A stretch of 64,000 bases of DNA, taken from positions 55,438 to 119,437 of the forward strand of contig CALIBC010000226.1 of the NCBI GenBank assembly GCA_938045615.1, given 5' to 3'. Of the stretch, positions 52,657 through 62,160 are shown piece by piece. The notes under the pieces were generated by a model. That model saw nothing but the letters and a program-made list of their open reading frames with translations, was not told the DNA's origin and made no database searches. Numbering within the stretch: position 1 is the first letter of the stretch; every line of letters begins with the position of its first letter. Both the position numbers and the translations under genes were made by a program. This DNA is from an uncultured Clostridia bacterium. GTDB taxonomy: Bacteria; Bacillota; Clostridia; Peptostreptococcales; Anaerovoracaceae.

Positions 52657-54303
52657 ATGAGCGAAAACAAGTCCACCAATTTTATACACCAGATCATAAA
52701 CAGGGACAATGAAGAGGGTACGTATGGAGGCAAGGTCTTAACGCGTTTTCCGCCCGAACCCAACGGATACCTGCATATAGGGCATGCAAAGTCCATCTGT
52801 CTCAACTTTACGACCGCACAAAAGTACGGAGGCAAGACCCATTTGCGCTATGACGACACCAATCCCGTAAAAGAGGATCTTGAATATGTGGACGCCATTG
52901 AAGAAGATGTTAAATGGCTGGGGTTCTCGTGGGAAAACAGATTGTGGGCATCGGATTATTTTGAAATCATGTACGATGCTGCGGAAGAGCTTATAAAAAA
53001 GGGTCTTGCCTATGTAGACGATCTGACGCCCGAACAGATGAGAGAGTACAGAGGAACATTGACTTCGCCGGGAAAGGAAAGCCCCGCGAGGAAGCGACCG
53101 GTTGAAGAGAACATGGATCTTTTCAGGCGAATGAAAGGCGGTGAATTTGCCGATGGTGAAAGGGTTTTGAGAGCCAAGATCGACATGGCATCACCGAACA
53201 TCAATATGAGAGATCCCATAATCTATAGAATCGCCCATATATCGCACCACAATACAGGAGATAAATGGTGCATATATCCGATGTATGATTTTGCCCATCC
53301 GATAGAAGATGCGGTGGAAGGGATCACCCATTCCATATGCACGTTGGAATTTGAGGATCACAGACCGCTTTATGACTGGGTTTTGAAGAACGTCGGCTTT
53401 TGGGAGCATCCGCCGAAACAGATAGAATTTGCCCGCCTCAACCTTACACATACAGTCATGAGCAAGCGGATACTGAAAGGACTTGTGGAAAGCGGGGCGG
53501 TCGATGGCTGGGACGATCCGAGAATGCCCACTGTCGCAGGTCTTAGAAGAAGAGGATATACACCGGAAGCGATCAGGAATTTTTGTGAGGAAATAGGTGT
53601 TGCCAAGAGCAACAGCACCATAGATTCCGCTATGCTGGAGTACTGCATAAGGGAAGATCTAAAGGAAAAAGTCGAAAACAGAAATGTCGTGGAGGATCCC
53701 GTCAAAGTGGTAATAACCAATTATCCGGAAGATCAAGCCGAGATGATAAAGGTGGAAAACAACAGAAACGTTCCTGCTATGGGTGAGCGCGAATTGCCGT
53801 TTTCAAGGGAGATCTACATAGACGGAGCTGATTTTATGGAAACTCCGGTCAAAAAGTATTTCAGGCTTTTCCCTGGCAATGAAGTCAGGGTTAAGGGCGC
53901 GTATTTCATTACGTGCAGGGAAGTCGTAAAGGACGATGACGGAAACATTTTGGAACTTCGCTGCACATACGATCCGCAAACCAGATCGGGCAGCGGTTTT
54001 GAGGGCAGAAAGGTCAAGGGAACCATACATTTCGTAGATGCCCGCACCGCTGTGCCTATAAGAGTTCGCAACTATGCGCCGCTGTATATTGAAGATGAAC
54101 ACGGCGAGAACATCCTTAATCCAAATTCCGTTGAGGAGAAACTTTGCTATGCTGAGCCATCCGTTGCAAATGCCAAGCCGGGAGAAAGATTTCAGTTTTT
54201 CCGACACGGCTACTATATAGCAGACAGCGTTTTGACCACGGATACCGAAAAGGTTTTCAACAGAATAGTGGATCTTAAAAGTTCTTTCAAACCGGGCAAG
54301 TAG
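52657..54303 (+). CDS. glnS: Glutaminyl-tRNA synthetase
   Basis: GlnRS charges tRNA-Gln directly. I start at ATG 52657 (MSENKSTNFI), with GGAGG eight bases upstream; the frame opens at 52588, but that part is not GlnRS-like. The 548-residue product has FPPEPNGYLHIGHA with HIGH at 40-43, DDTNPVKE, and the MSKR motif (VMSKRILKG). The C-terminal beta-barrel domain is typical. GlnRS is less common in Firmicutes than the GatCAB route. Confidence 0.96.
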   Translation: MSENKSTNFIHQIINRDNEEGTYGGKVLTRFPPEPNGYLHIGHAKSICLNFTTAQKYGGKTHLRYDDTNPVKEDLEYVDAIEEDVKWLGFSWENRLWASDYFEIMYDAAEELIKKGLAYVDDLTPEQMREYRGTLTSPGKESPARKRPVEENMDLFRRMKGGEFADGERVLRAKIDMASPNINMRDPIIYRIAHISHHNTGDKWCIYPMYDFAHPIEDAVEGITHSICTLEFEDHRPLYDWVLKNVGFWEHPPKQIEFARLNLTHTVMSKRILKGLVESGAVDGWDDPRMPTVAGLRRRGYTPEAIRNFCEEIGVAKSNSTIDSAMLEYCIREDLKEKVENRNVVEDPVKVVITNYPEDQAEMIKVENNRNVPAMGERELPFSREIYIDGADFMETPVKKYFRLFPGNEVRVKGAYFITCREVVKDDDGNILELRCTYDPQTRSGSGFEGRKVKGTIHFVDARTAVPIRVRNYAPLYIEDEHGENILNPNSVEEKLCYAEPSVANAKPGERFQFFRHGYYIADSVLTTDTEKVFNRIVDLKSSFKPGK

Positions 54304-54388
54304 CGGCAAAGGATCCAAAAATTCTTTCAGAGCGGAGAAGCGATTGCGGATCGAGTGGTTATACCAATAAAAGGAGAGGCGAAAATCA

Positions 54389-55789
54389 ATGGAAATTAAA
54401 GATATAAAATTAAGCGAACTGCACAAGGAACCGGAGAAATATGATCAAAAAGAGATATTTGTGCGGGGCTGGATCAGGCAGAATAGAAGCTCAAACAAGT
54501 TCGGGTTTATTGCGCTGAATGACGGCTCCTTTTTCAAGCCGGTTCAGATAGTTTATGAGTCCGATAAGATAGACAACTTCGATGAAATCGCAAAGGCAAA
54601 TCTTTCCGCAGGTATTTTGGTGAGAGGAGTTCTCGGCATGACGCCGCAGGCCAAGCAGCCGTTTGAAATCCATGCCCGGGAAATTGTGATAGAGGCTGAT
54701 TCCGATCCCGATTATCCGCTTCAGAACAAGAGGCATTCCATGGAGTTTCTTAGGGAAATCGCACACTTGAGACCTAGAGCCAACACTTTTCAGGCGGTTT
54801 TTCGGGTTCGCTCGCTTGTGGCATTTGCGATCCACCAATTCTTTAGAGACAGAGGTTTTGTCTATGTGCATACCCCGATTATAACGGGAAGCGATGCTGA
54901 GGGCGCAGGCGAGATGTTCAAGGTTACGACATTGGATTTGGATAATGTCCCAAGAACCGCAGGCGGTAAGGTGGATTATGGAGAGGATTTTTTCGGAAAG
55001 GCCTGCAATCTGACGGTAAGCGGTCAACTTGAAGGAGAGATATTCGCACTTGCTTTCAGAAACATATATACATTCGGACCTACGTTCCGCGCCGAAAATT
55101 CCAACACGGCAAGGCACGCTTCCGAGTTCTGGATGATAGAGCCGGAGATGGCGTTTGCCGACCTTGATGATAATATGGATGTTGCGGAAGCCATGGTGAA
55201 ATACATAATAGATTATGTTCTTGAGAATGCCCCCGAGGAAATGGAGTTCTTCGATAAATTCGTGGATAAAGGACTTTTGGATAGACTTAAGCACATAGTC
55301 GATTCCGATTTTGAAAGGGTAACATACACAAAGGCTGTTGAAATTCTGAAAAGCAGCGGCGGGAAATTTCAATATCCGGTTGAATGGGGTGTGGATCTGC
55401 AGACGGAACATGAACGATACCTGACTGAAAATGTATTCAATAAGCCTATCTTTGTGACGGATTATCCCAAGGATATAAAGGCATTTTATATGCGTCTCAA
55501 CGACGACGAAAAGACGGTGGCGGCTTGTGACATGCTTGTTCCCGGCGTCGGCGAGATCGTCGGAGGCTCTCAGCGCGAGGAACGCATGGAAGTTCTGCAG
55601 GCGCGCATGAGGCAGTTTGATCTTGATGAAAAAGATTATGGCTGGTACATGCAGCTGCGAAAATACGGTGGAGTCAAGCATGCGGGATACGGACTGGGAT
55701 TTGAGCGTATTATAATGTACATAACGGGAATGGGCAACATCAGGGATGTTCTGCCTTTCCCAAGAACGCCCAAAAGTGCGGAGTTTTAA
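54389..55789 (+). CDS. asnS: Asparaginyl-tRNA synthetase
   Basis: AsnRS is a class IIb synthetase charging tRNA-Asn. The 466-residue product has the N-terminal OB fold (IFVRGWIRQNRSSNKFGF), motif 2 (FGPTFRAENSNTARHASEFWMIEPE) and motif 3 GLGFERIIMYITG near the C-terminus. ARG-NTARH marks AsnRS rather than AspRS. It lies 85 bases after glnS. Confidence 0.96.
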   Translation: MEIKDIKLSELHKEPEKYDQKEIFVRGWIRQNRSSNKFGFIALNDGSFFKPVQIVYESDKIDNFDEIAKANLSAGILVRGVLGMTPQAKQPFEIHAREIVIEADSDPDYPLQNKRHSMEFLREIAHLRPRANTFQAVFRVRSLVAFAIHQFFRDRGFVYVHTPIITGSDAEGAGEMFKVTTLDLDNVPRTAGGKVDYGEDFFGKACNLTVSGQLEGEIFALAFRNIYTFGPTFRAENSNTARHASEFWMIEPEMAFADLDDNMDVAEAMVKYIIDYVLENAPEEMEFFDKFVDKGLLDRLKHIVDSDFERVTYTKAVEILKSSGGKFQYPVEWGVDLQTEHERYLTENVFNKPIFVTDYPKDIKAFYMRLNDDEKTVAACDMLVPGVGEIVGGSQREERMEVLQARMRQFDLDEKDYGWYMQLRKYGGVKHAGYGLGFERIIMYITGMGNIRDVLPFPRTPKSAEF

Positions 55790-55813
55790 TTCATTTGCAT
55801 CGCTATCAAAAAG

Positions 55814-55844
55814 GATGCCGCCAAAACATTGGCGGCATCTTTCT
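55814..55844 (+). terminator. asnS terminator
   Basis: GATGCCGCCAA (55814-55824) pairs perfectly with TTGGCGGCATC (55829-55839) around a 4-base loop, followed by TTTCTTT. It also serves the convergent gene on the other strand, whose stop is at 55898. Confidence 0.9.
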
Positions 55845-55897
55845 TTGGATTTCAACAAGTCAGAGTAACTTGTAAAAGTTTTGATTCTACTGCCCCT

Positions 55898-57823
55898 TTA
55901 TTTTACGGTTACCTTTACCTTGGCGGTCTTTTTGCCCACCTTTACCTTAAGGGTGGATTTACCTTTTTTCACTCCTGAGAATGAAACCTTTACCTTCCCC
56001 TTTGATTCCTTAAGCTGAGTAACCTTGATATTGCTGTTTGCTTTTGCGGTGACCGCAGAAGTAACCATGCCCTTTTTCTTGCCCGTAACCTTGACAACGA
56101 CACTCTTGCCCTTGCCTACGGAAACGGAAACTTTCTTTTTGGCAGCTTTTACTTTCTTGGCATCGTTTTTCTTCTTGAGTACGGTAACCTTGATTTTGGC
56201 TTTCTTGGATCCAACCGTTACGGTGACCGTGCTCTTGCCTGCCTTGGAGCCCTTGATCTTCATGGTAACTTTACCTTTTACGGTCTTTACCTTGGAGACT
56301 TTGGCAACCTTGGTCTTGGAAGACTTTACTTTGACAACGTCGGTTGTTGCGGCAGCATTGTAGAATGCATCCACATTTACGGTAGCCGTCTTGGTCTTTC
56401 CCTTTGCGATCGCGATGGAAGAATTGTAAGCTTTAACGCTCTTTGTAGGATTGATTCCATCGACCTTGGTCACCTGATACCCATAATCAGCAGGGTTTCC
56501 GAGTAGATTCTTTCCGGTGCTGCTGTCCGTCACTTTATCGTCGGTAAGTGTCATTGCCCCCGAGAAAGCGATGTAAGCTGTGTCGCCGTCAACATCGACA
56601 GTCTTCTCGGAAAGTTCCAAACCATTGTATACTCCGACAACCTTCTTTGTGGAATCGAAGATTGTCACGGAGGCGTTATTCGAAAGGTTCTTCTTGGCGA
56701 ATGAAATCTTCAAAGATTTGTATCCGGCTTTCTTGACCATCGCAACGCTCGGCGCATCAGCGCAGCTTGCCTTTGGAAGCGCGGTTGCTGCGGTAGGCGT
56801 CTTGTAAACGATCAGGGAAGACACGTTATCGTAGTAGTTGTCGCCGTAGCTGCTGTCCACCGTTTGGTTTGTCACATACTCATCAGGATTGTCCACGTTG
56901 TAAACTTTGCAGAATACGTGCACTTCCTCGAACTGGTGATAAAGATCTTTGACCGCAGGTGTTTTGGTCGTGAATGTGGTGCCCGTGCCTCCGGCAACCT
57001 TGGTGTAGTTGCCCTGACCGTCGGACATATACCACTGCATTGCGATCTTTTTGTTTGCTTTGTTTCTTACCGTTGCGGTGAAAGTAACATCCTGATTCTC
57101 AAAGAGGAGTCTTTGAGGGGTTGTTACTACTACGGAAAGATCCATTTTCTTTTCTGCGGTGAATTCCTTGAACTTGACACTTCCGTTTGGATCTTCCACT
57201 CTGCAGCGATATTTTGCAGGCAGAGTATTGATGGCAGGAGTGGTGTAAGTTGCGGAAGTTGCGCCGGAAACATCTTTCCAGTTGCTGCCGTCATACAGCT
57301 GCCACTGATACTTCAATGCCAGATTCTGTGTCGAATAAGCTGTTCCGTCGAAAGTTGCGGTGCCGCCCGATTCAATGTGCAAGTGGCTGCGGGAATTTTT
57401 GAAAACGATGCCCGAAGTAGGCCACAGTTCAAAGCGAACCCATACCGTTTTCTTTTCCTTTTCCACAGGATCGGCTATGTCTGCAGGAGCAACCTTACAG
57501 GAGTAAGTTCCGTAACTTGTCTTTGCGACACTTGAGATGACATATGAAGATGTCTTGGCTCCGGCGATTTCATCCTTTCCCTTGTACCATTGATATTCGA
57601 AATTTCCCGTAGCGGTGAAAGAGAATTCCGCTTTTTCTCCGACATTCTTTTTAAATGTGAATTTGTCCTTCCCACCGTTGTCGTAGTCCACCATGATGGT
57701 GCCGTCCGCCGCGGATTTTACCGTTATTGCTTTTACAACTGCCTGAAATCCAGGCATGAAGCAGAACACCGTCGCAATAGCGAGCAACAACACCAGTATT
57801 CGTTTTTTCTCTTTAGCTAACAT
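55898..57823 (-). CDS. Secreted Ig-like domain protein with Lys-rich tail
   Basis: The 641-residue protein has a signal peptide (hydrophobic VLLLAIATVFCFMPGF, cut near residue 33). Three Ig-like beta-sandwich repeats follow at about 50-125, 130-225 and 230-330 (each with a YQW or QWY and C-x-V pattern such as YSCKVAP and YRCRVED). A further folded region lies at about 345-470. The Lys-rich C-terminus (about 470-641) has BIG2-like repeats KAKIKVTVLKKK. It is probably a surface or matrix-binding protein. No LPXTG motif is visible, so attachment may be by charge. Confidence 0.8.
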   Translation of the reverse strand: MLAKEKKRILVLLLAIATVFCFMPGFQAVVKAITVKSAADGTIMVDYDNGGKDKFTFKKNVGEKAEFSFTATGNFEYQWYKGKDEIAGAKTSSYVISSVAKTSYGTYSCKVAPADIADPVEKEKKTVWVRFELWPTSGIVFKNSRSHLHIESGGTATFDGTAYSTQNLALKYQWQLYDGSNWKDVSGATSATYTTPAINTLPAKYRCRVEDPNGSVKFKEFTAEKKMDLSVVVTTPQRLLFENQDVTFTATVRNKANKKIAMQWYMSDGQGNYTKVAGGTGTTFTTKTPAVKDLYHQFEEVHVFCKVYNVDNPDEYVTNQTVDSSYGDNYYDNVSSLIVYKTPTAATALPKASCADAPSVAMVKKAGYKSLKISFAKKNLSNNASVTIFDSTKKVVGVYNGLELSEKTVDVDGDTAYIAFSGAMTLTDDKVTDSSTGKNLLGNPADYGYQVTKVDGINPTKSVKAYNSSIAIAKGKTKTATVNVDAFYNAAATTDVVKVKSSKTKVAKVSKVKTVKGKVTMKIKGSKAGKSTVTVTVGSKKAKIKVTVLKKKNDAKKVKAAKKKVSVSVGKGKSVVVKVTGKKKGMVTSAVTAKANSNIKVTQLKESKGKVKVSFSGVKKGKSTLKVKVGKKTAKVKVTVK

Positions 57824-58128
57824 AATTTTTCCTTTCCATTTTCATACTAATCGTGGAGAAATAACTGACTACGGAAATTATAGCACGGGCAATATGCGGC
57901 TACAAGTGAATAGGTGATTCTTAAGATTTTCGTAAGAATTGTGAAGCTGTGCGGGTATTTCACCTATGGGGAATAGAAACTCGCCATGGTGGGGAATAAA
58001 AATTTGGCATGGCTTGCAAGGAAGCGATTTAAAGTATAAAATTAAGGCATTAGTGTCCCTTTACCGAAGATCAATCACCGCAATGGCAGTTGGGACGAGT
58101 GAAAAATATTATGGGAGTGAAAGATATT
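57824..58128. other. Divergent intergenic region
   Basis: The 305 bases between the two divergent surface protein genes contain the minus-strand promoter (57877-57905). On the plus side, a possible TTGCAA with TATAAA near 58014-58040 (15-base spacer) may drive the LRR-lipase gene. Near 57970-58012 an imperfect 22-base repeat GGGGAATA...GCCATGG / GGCATGG occurs twice. No other gene is seen. Confidence 0.5.
57877..57905 (-). promoter_or_regulatory. Promoter of the Ig-like gene
   Basis: On the minus strand, TATAAT (57882-57877) is preceded by TTGTAG (57905-57900) with a 17-base spacer. The perfect -10 lies 54 bases upstream of the start codon. It faces away from the LRR-lipase gene. Confidence 0.7.
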
Positions 58129-61100
58129 ATGGGAGGACTGAGCGTTAGTAAGAAAAACAATGTAACCGAACACATCATTGTAATGCTTATGACACTTGCG
58201 TTTATTGTGATTTTGACATTTTTGTGCGGTAAACAAACGTATGCCGAGACGGATTGGAAAGCCTGCGGCGGCTGTGAATGGAAGATTGACGCAGACAAAG
58301 TTTTGATCATCAAACCTACAAACGGAACCGCGGGCAAGCTTGAAGATTGGGGAAGCAATCCACCGTGGCGGTACAATATGGACAATATTGAAAAAGTGAA
58401 GATAATGCCCGGCGTAAAAGCCGTCACCTGCAGCAATATGTTTATAAATTTAAGGCTTCTGACAAGCCTTGATGTTTCAAACCTTGACACGAGTGAGGTC
58501 GAGAGCATGAAAGGGATGTTTGAAGGATGTGAAAAGATAACAAATCTCAAGCTGACGGGGCTTTCCACCTCAAAGGCGACCACGATGGAAGGCATGTTTC
58601 AACGTATGTACGAATTGGAACAAATAGATACGCATGTTTTGAACACTTCCAATGTCACGTCCATGAAGAGTATGTTCAGATCGTGTGAATCATTGAAAAA
58701 TTTGAATCTCAGCGGTTTTAAAACCACGGAAACGGATGATATGACGAACATGTTCGACGGGTGCTACAAGCTTGAAAATCTGAATATAGAAGGATTTAAT
58801 ACTCCGAAACTGCAGCAGACGGCGGGGATGTTCAGAAGCTGCGGAAAACTGAAAAAGCTGGATCTGAAGAAGATAAACACGGCTAGGGTCTGGACGATGG
58901 AAGGGATGTTCCACGGATGCGGCAGTTTGGAAGAACTCGATATGAGTAATTTCAAAACGTCTCGCGTACGGTGGATGAGTGAACTGTTCCACAACTGTAG
59001 CACCCTCAAGAGCATTGATGTGAGCGGGTTTGACATGAGCAAGGTGGAGACTACAAGTCAGATGTTCAGTGGATGTTCTTCTCTGAAAGAACTGGACGTG
59101 AGCATGTTCAATACCTTGCTGAATAAGGACATGTATGCAATGTTTGAGAACTGCGGTGAGCTGGAGAAACTTAATTTGGGAAAAATGAATACCGCAAAAG
59201 TTACTCAGATGAGCAGTCTGTTCAGGGACTGCGCCAAGTTGAAGACTCTAAATGTTGGAGGGTTGGACACAGGTGAAGTGAAAAGTATGTCCGGAATTTT
59301 CATGAACTGCGCCTCACTGACCGAGTTGAACCTGAAAAAACTTAAGACGGATAAGATTGAAGAGATGCGCAGCATGTTCAGTGGCTGTCGTGCTCTGAAA
59401 AGCCTTGATCTCAGTGGTTTAAGGGTACCTAAAGTGACGAGTATGTGGGAGACGTTTATGAACTGTGCTTCTCTTACGAATATCAAGTTTGGAACATTCA
59501 ATTCCGTAAAACTTCAGTTTGTGGGCAATGCGTTCAAGGGGTGCACAGCTTTAAAGAGCATCGACTTGAGCGGAGTGAATACCTCGGCTCTTATGAGCAT
59601 GTACAATATGTTCAATGGCTGTGAAAGTTTGGAGAAGGTCAATCTTGGAGATTTTCGTACATATTGCGTAAATGACATGTCCGGAGTCTTCAGCGGCTGT
59701 GTATCTTTGAAGCACTTGGATTTGAGCGGTTTTGAGACTTCGAATGTAAAGACCATGGAAGATATGTTCAAAGATTGTAAAACTCTTAAAGAACTTGATC
59801 TCAGTAGCTTTGAAACACCGCAGCTTGAGACTGTGGAGAGAATGTTCAGCGGATGCAGCGCTTTGAAAAGTGTGGATTTCGGCGGTTGTGATTCCACAAG
59901 TCTCGGATACACGGAAGACATTTTCAGGGATTGCGACAGCCTTGTAAGTCTTAACCTGGGAAATTTCAGGGGCGGTGAAACGTTTAGGTTGCCGGCGGGT
60001 TTGAAACTTTTGACCGTAAAACCCCATGCCGATGTCAGGGATGAGAATATAGCTCACTGGCGCGCTGTTGGAAGCGGGACAGCACGCCGGCCAAAAGGCG
60101 TTGAGTATGAGAATATGACGCAGTTGATGGCTGACAATGAAAAGCGTGAATCGGGAGATGCCTCGTACGTGAAATTGCAAAACGACGGTTTGGGAAACTG
60201 GATCGTCGGATCCGATACGCCGGACATAGAATGGGAAATAGTGCACAAAAAGAAAGATTCAAACGGTAGAAATGGAGAGGTCAGGTTCGGAGAGATCGAC
60301 ATAGATTTAGATTGGGATGTTGCCGATTTACTCAGAAATTCCAAAGGGTACAGTAAGGATATGGCAATGGGCTGCCTATACATGAGCGATTGCATACGAA
60401 AAGGCAACGTGGAGCAGGCACTTAAAATGCTAAAACTGCGTGACAAAAACGAACACGACGGACTTGATGTATGCAAATCGGGCAAGCATGAAAAATGGGG
60501 AGAAGGAACCGGGCAAACCATATGTGTAAGAAGATTTTACAGAAATGATAAACCGTACAATATTATAACCGTGGTTATACGCGGCAGTGCGGATATAGAA
60601 GACACGATCGGCCGGCTTAACCTCGATGATGTGAAAAAGCAGGCCGGAAGTATTGTGGATGAGATAGAAGCAATACTTAAAGAAAACAATATAGATGTAA
60701 AAGATGATGACAACAGGTTTCTCTTTACGGGACACAGTCTTGGGGGCGCCGTGGCTAATCTTGCGGCATGCGAGCTGATAAAAGGAGGCTGCGGTGAGAA
60801 AAATGTTTTTGCGTATACATTCGGTTCACCCGGTACGGTGAGAAAGGAGGATTCCGGTTCCAACGGAAAAAGCAATATAAGAAATATAGTGTATGACAGA
60901 GATCTCGTGACCCGCTTGGGTATCGCGCCGCATCTGTCCAGGTACGGAGAAGATGTGATGATTTCATCTTCAGGTTCCGATAAGAGGGAAGCATTCTGTT
61001 CCGTGTATGAAAAGATTGCGGGAAAACCTTATGAAGTTTCAGCTCCTGCATGGATTGCGCCGCATATGACCGAAGCGTATATGGCGCTGTTGCTTAACGG

Positions 61101-62055
61101 TGAGAAGTTCGACGACATCGACAGGCACCGTTCCGCCGAAAAGAAAGCCGAGGCGCTTGCTGAGCGTGGAAAAACCGCAAGAGGAATTTTTGTAACCGGT
61201 GCAGTGGACATATACGTTAAAGATGCAGGAGGCCGGCAGGTTGCCGCAATAGAGTCGGGGGAAGTGAAAAATGTGGGTTCTGAGCAAGTTGAAGCCCTTG
61301 TCTGCAACGGTCAAAAAGTCGTATTTATAAAAGACGGCAAAGGATATACCGTGGAATTGAAGGCTAAGGACGGAGGGAAAACATCGTACATGGTCAAAGA
61401 TACTCTCAACCACATTGAGGGCGGAAGTTCTGAAGCGGAAAAGAATTTTGTGAATATAACCGTGTACAAAGGTAAGAGGATGATAGGCGAAGTAGGCGAT
61501 GATACGGCAACAAGAGATTTGAAGCTGTATGTTCTGGACAACGAAAATAAGATGGTGAGAGAAATCGCAGAGAACGGAACGGAAACGGATATCAAAAAAA
61601 ACGGGCAGGGAACGGGAGACACAAACAAACCCGAACAAAATATCCCGAATGATAAAGCCGCCCCCGATAAAGGCAACTTCGGAGGTGCTTTGCGCGCAAA
61701 CGCCGGCGCAGGAGCACATGGAAGCGACAGGAAAGCCGCAAAGCCGATCATGAAACTTCCCGGCAGGCTCGCAGGATTGAAGATAAAAATGAAAAACAAG
61801 AAAAAAGTGATTCTGACATGGAAGCGAGCCCGGAATGCGGACGGTTATCTCATATATCGAGCGACAGAGAGCGGCAAACGCAAGCAAGGTAAACTTAGAT
61901 TCAAACTCATCAAGTCCACCGGCAAGACGAGCTTTTCGGACAAAAAACTTAAGTTCGGCGGTCGGTATGTGTACAGAGTTCGCGCAGTCTCAAAAAGCGG
62001 CTCAAAGACCATTTACGGAAAATATTCCGCAAAGAAAAGGCTGCGCATGCGATAG
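58129..62055 (+). CDS. BspA-like LRR (DUF285) surface protein fused to a class 3 lipase and Fn3-like module
   Basis: Residues below count from TTG 58090. The protein is secreted (hydrophobic stretch about residues 28-50). Residues ~105-640 are about 22 DUF285-type repeats, each MF-x-x-C-x-x-L-x-x-LDLS. A class 3 lipase domain (~790-1000) follows with GHSLGG (Ser883), Asp938 in YDRDLVTRLG and His992 in APHMTE. A Lys-rich Fn3-like domain ends the protein (~1225-1321). I choose ATG 58129 (GGGAG 11 bases before); TTG 58090 and ATG 58111 are alternatives. Length is 1308 residues from this start. Confidence 0.85.
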   Translation: MGGLSVSKKNNVTEHIIVMLMTLAFIVILTFLCGKQTYAETDWKACGGCEWKIDADKVLIIKPTNGTAGKLEDWGSNPPWRYNMDNIEKVKIMPGVKAVTCSNMFINLRLLTSLDVSNLDTSEVESMKGMFEGCEKITNLKLTGLSTSKATTMEGMFQRMYELEQIDTHVLNTSNVTSMKSMFRSCESLKNLNLSGFKTTETDDMTNMFDGCYKLENLNIEGFNTPKLQQTAGMFRSCGKLKKLDLKKINTARVWTMEGMFHGCGSLEELDMSNFKTSRVRWMSELFHNCSTLKSIDVSGFDMSKVETTSQMFSGCSSLKELDVSMFNTLLNKDMYAMFENCGELEKLNLGKMNTAKVTQMSSLFRDCAKLKTLNVGGLDTGEVKSMSGIFMNCASLTELNLKKLKTDKIEEMRSMFSGCRALKSLDLSGLRVPKVTSMWETFMNCASLTNIKFGTFNSVKLQFVGNAFKGCTALKSIDLSGVNTSALMSMYNMFNGCESLEKVNLGDFRTYCVNDMSGVFSGCVSLKHLDLSGFETSNVKTMEDMFKDCKTLKELDLSSFETPQLETVERMFSGCSALKSVDFGGCDSTSLGYTEDIFRDCDSLVSLNLGNFRGGETFRLPAGLKLLTVKPHADVRDENIAHWRAVGSGTARRPKGVEYENMTQLMADNEKRESGDASYVKLQNDGLGNWIVGSDTPDIEWEIVHKKKDSNGRNGEVRFGEIDIDLDWDVADLLRNSKGYSKDMAMGCLYMSDCIRKGNVEQALKMLKLRDKNEHDGLDVCKSGKHEKWGEGTGQTICVRRFYRNDKPYNIITVVIRGSADIEDTIGRLNLDDVKKQAGSIVDEIEAILKENNIDVKDDDNRFLFTGHSLGGAVANLAACELIKGGCGEKNVFAYTFGSPGTVRKEDSGSNGKSNIRNIVYDRDLVTRLGIAPHLSRYGEDVMISSSGSDKREAFCSVYEKIAGKPYEVSAPAWIAPHMTEAYMALLLNGEKFDDIDRHRSAEKKAEALAERGKTARGIFVTGAVDIYVKDAGGRQVAAIESGEVKNVGSEQVEALVCNGQKVVFIKDGKGYTVELKAKDGGKTSYMVKDTLNHIEGGSSEAEKNFVNITVYKGKRMIGEVGDDTATRDLKLYVLDNENKMVREIAENGTETDIKKNGQGTGDTNKPEQNIPNDKAAPDKGNFGGALRANAGAGAHGSDRKAAKPIMKLPGRLAGLKIKMKNKKKVILTWKRARNADGYLIYRATESGKRKQGKLRFKLIKSTGKTSFSDKKLKFGGRYVYRVRAVSKSGSKTIYGKYSAKKRLRMR

Positions 62056-62160
62056 TGGAAAACTCCGATGCGAATGCACCGAAACCTATAGGCGTTTTGC
62101 CGTTGCAGAGTAAAGGATATTCATACAATTGTGTCAAGAAAGGCGCCGGCGCAGACGGTG

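Noticed and set aside
54491..55858. Minus-strand open frame of 455 codons across asnS
   Set aside because: Shadow of the asnS gene; starts and ends without regulatory signals and covers an established synthetase.
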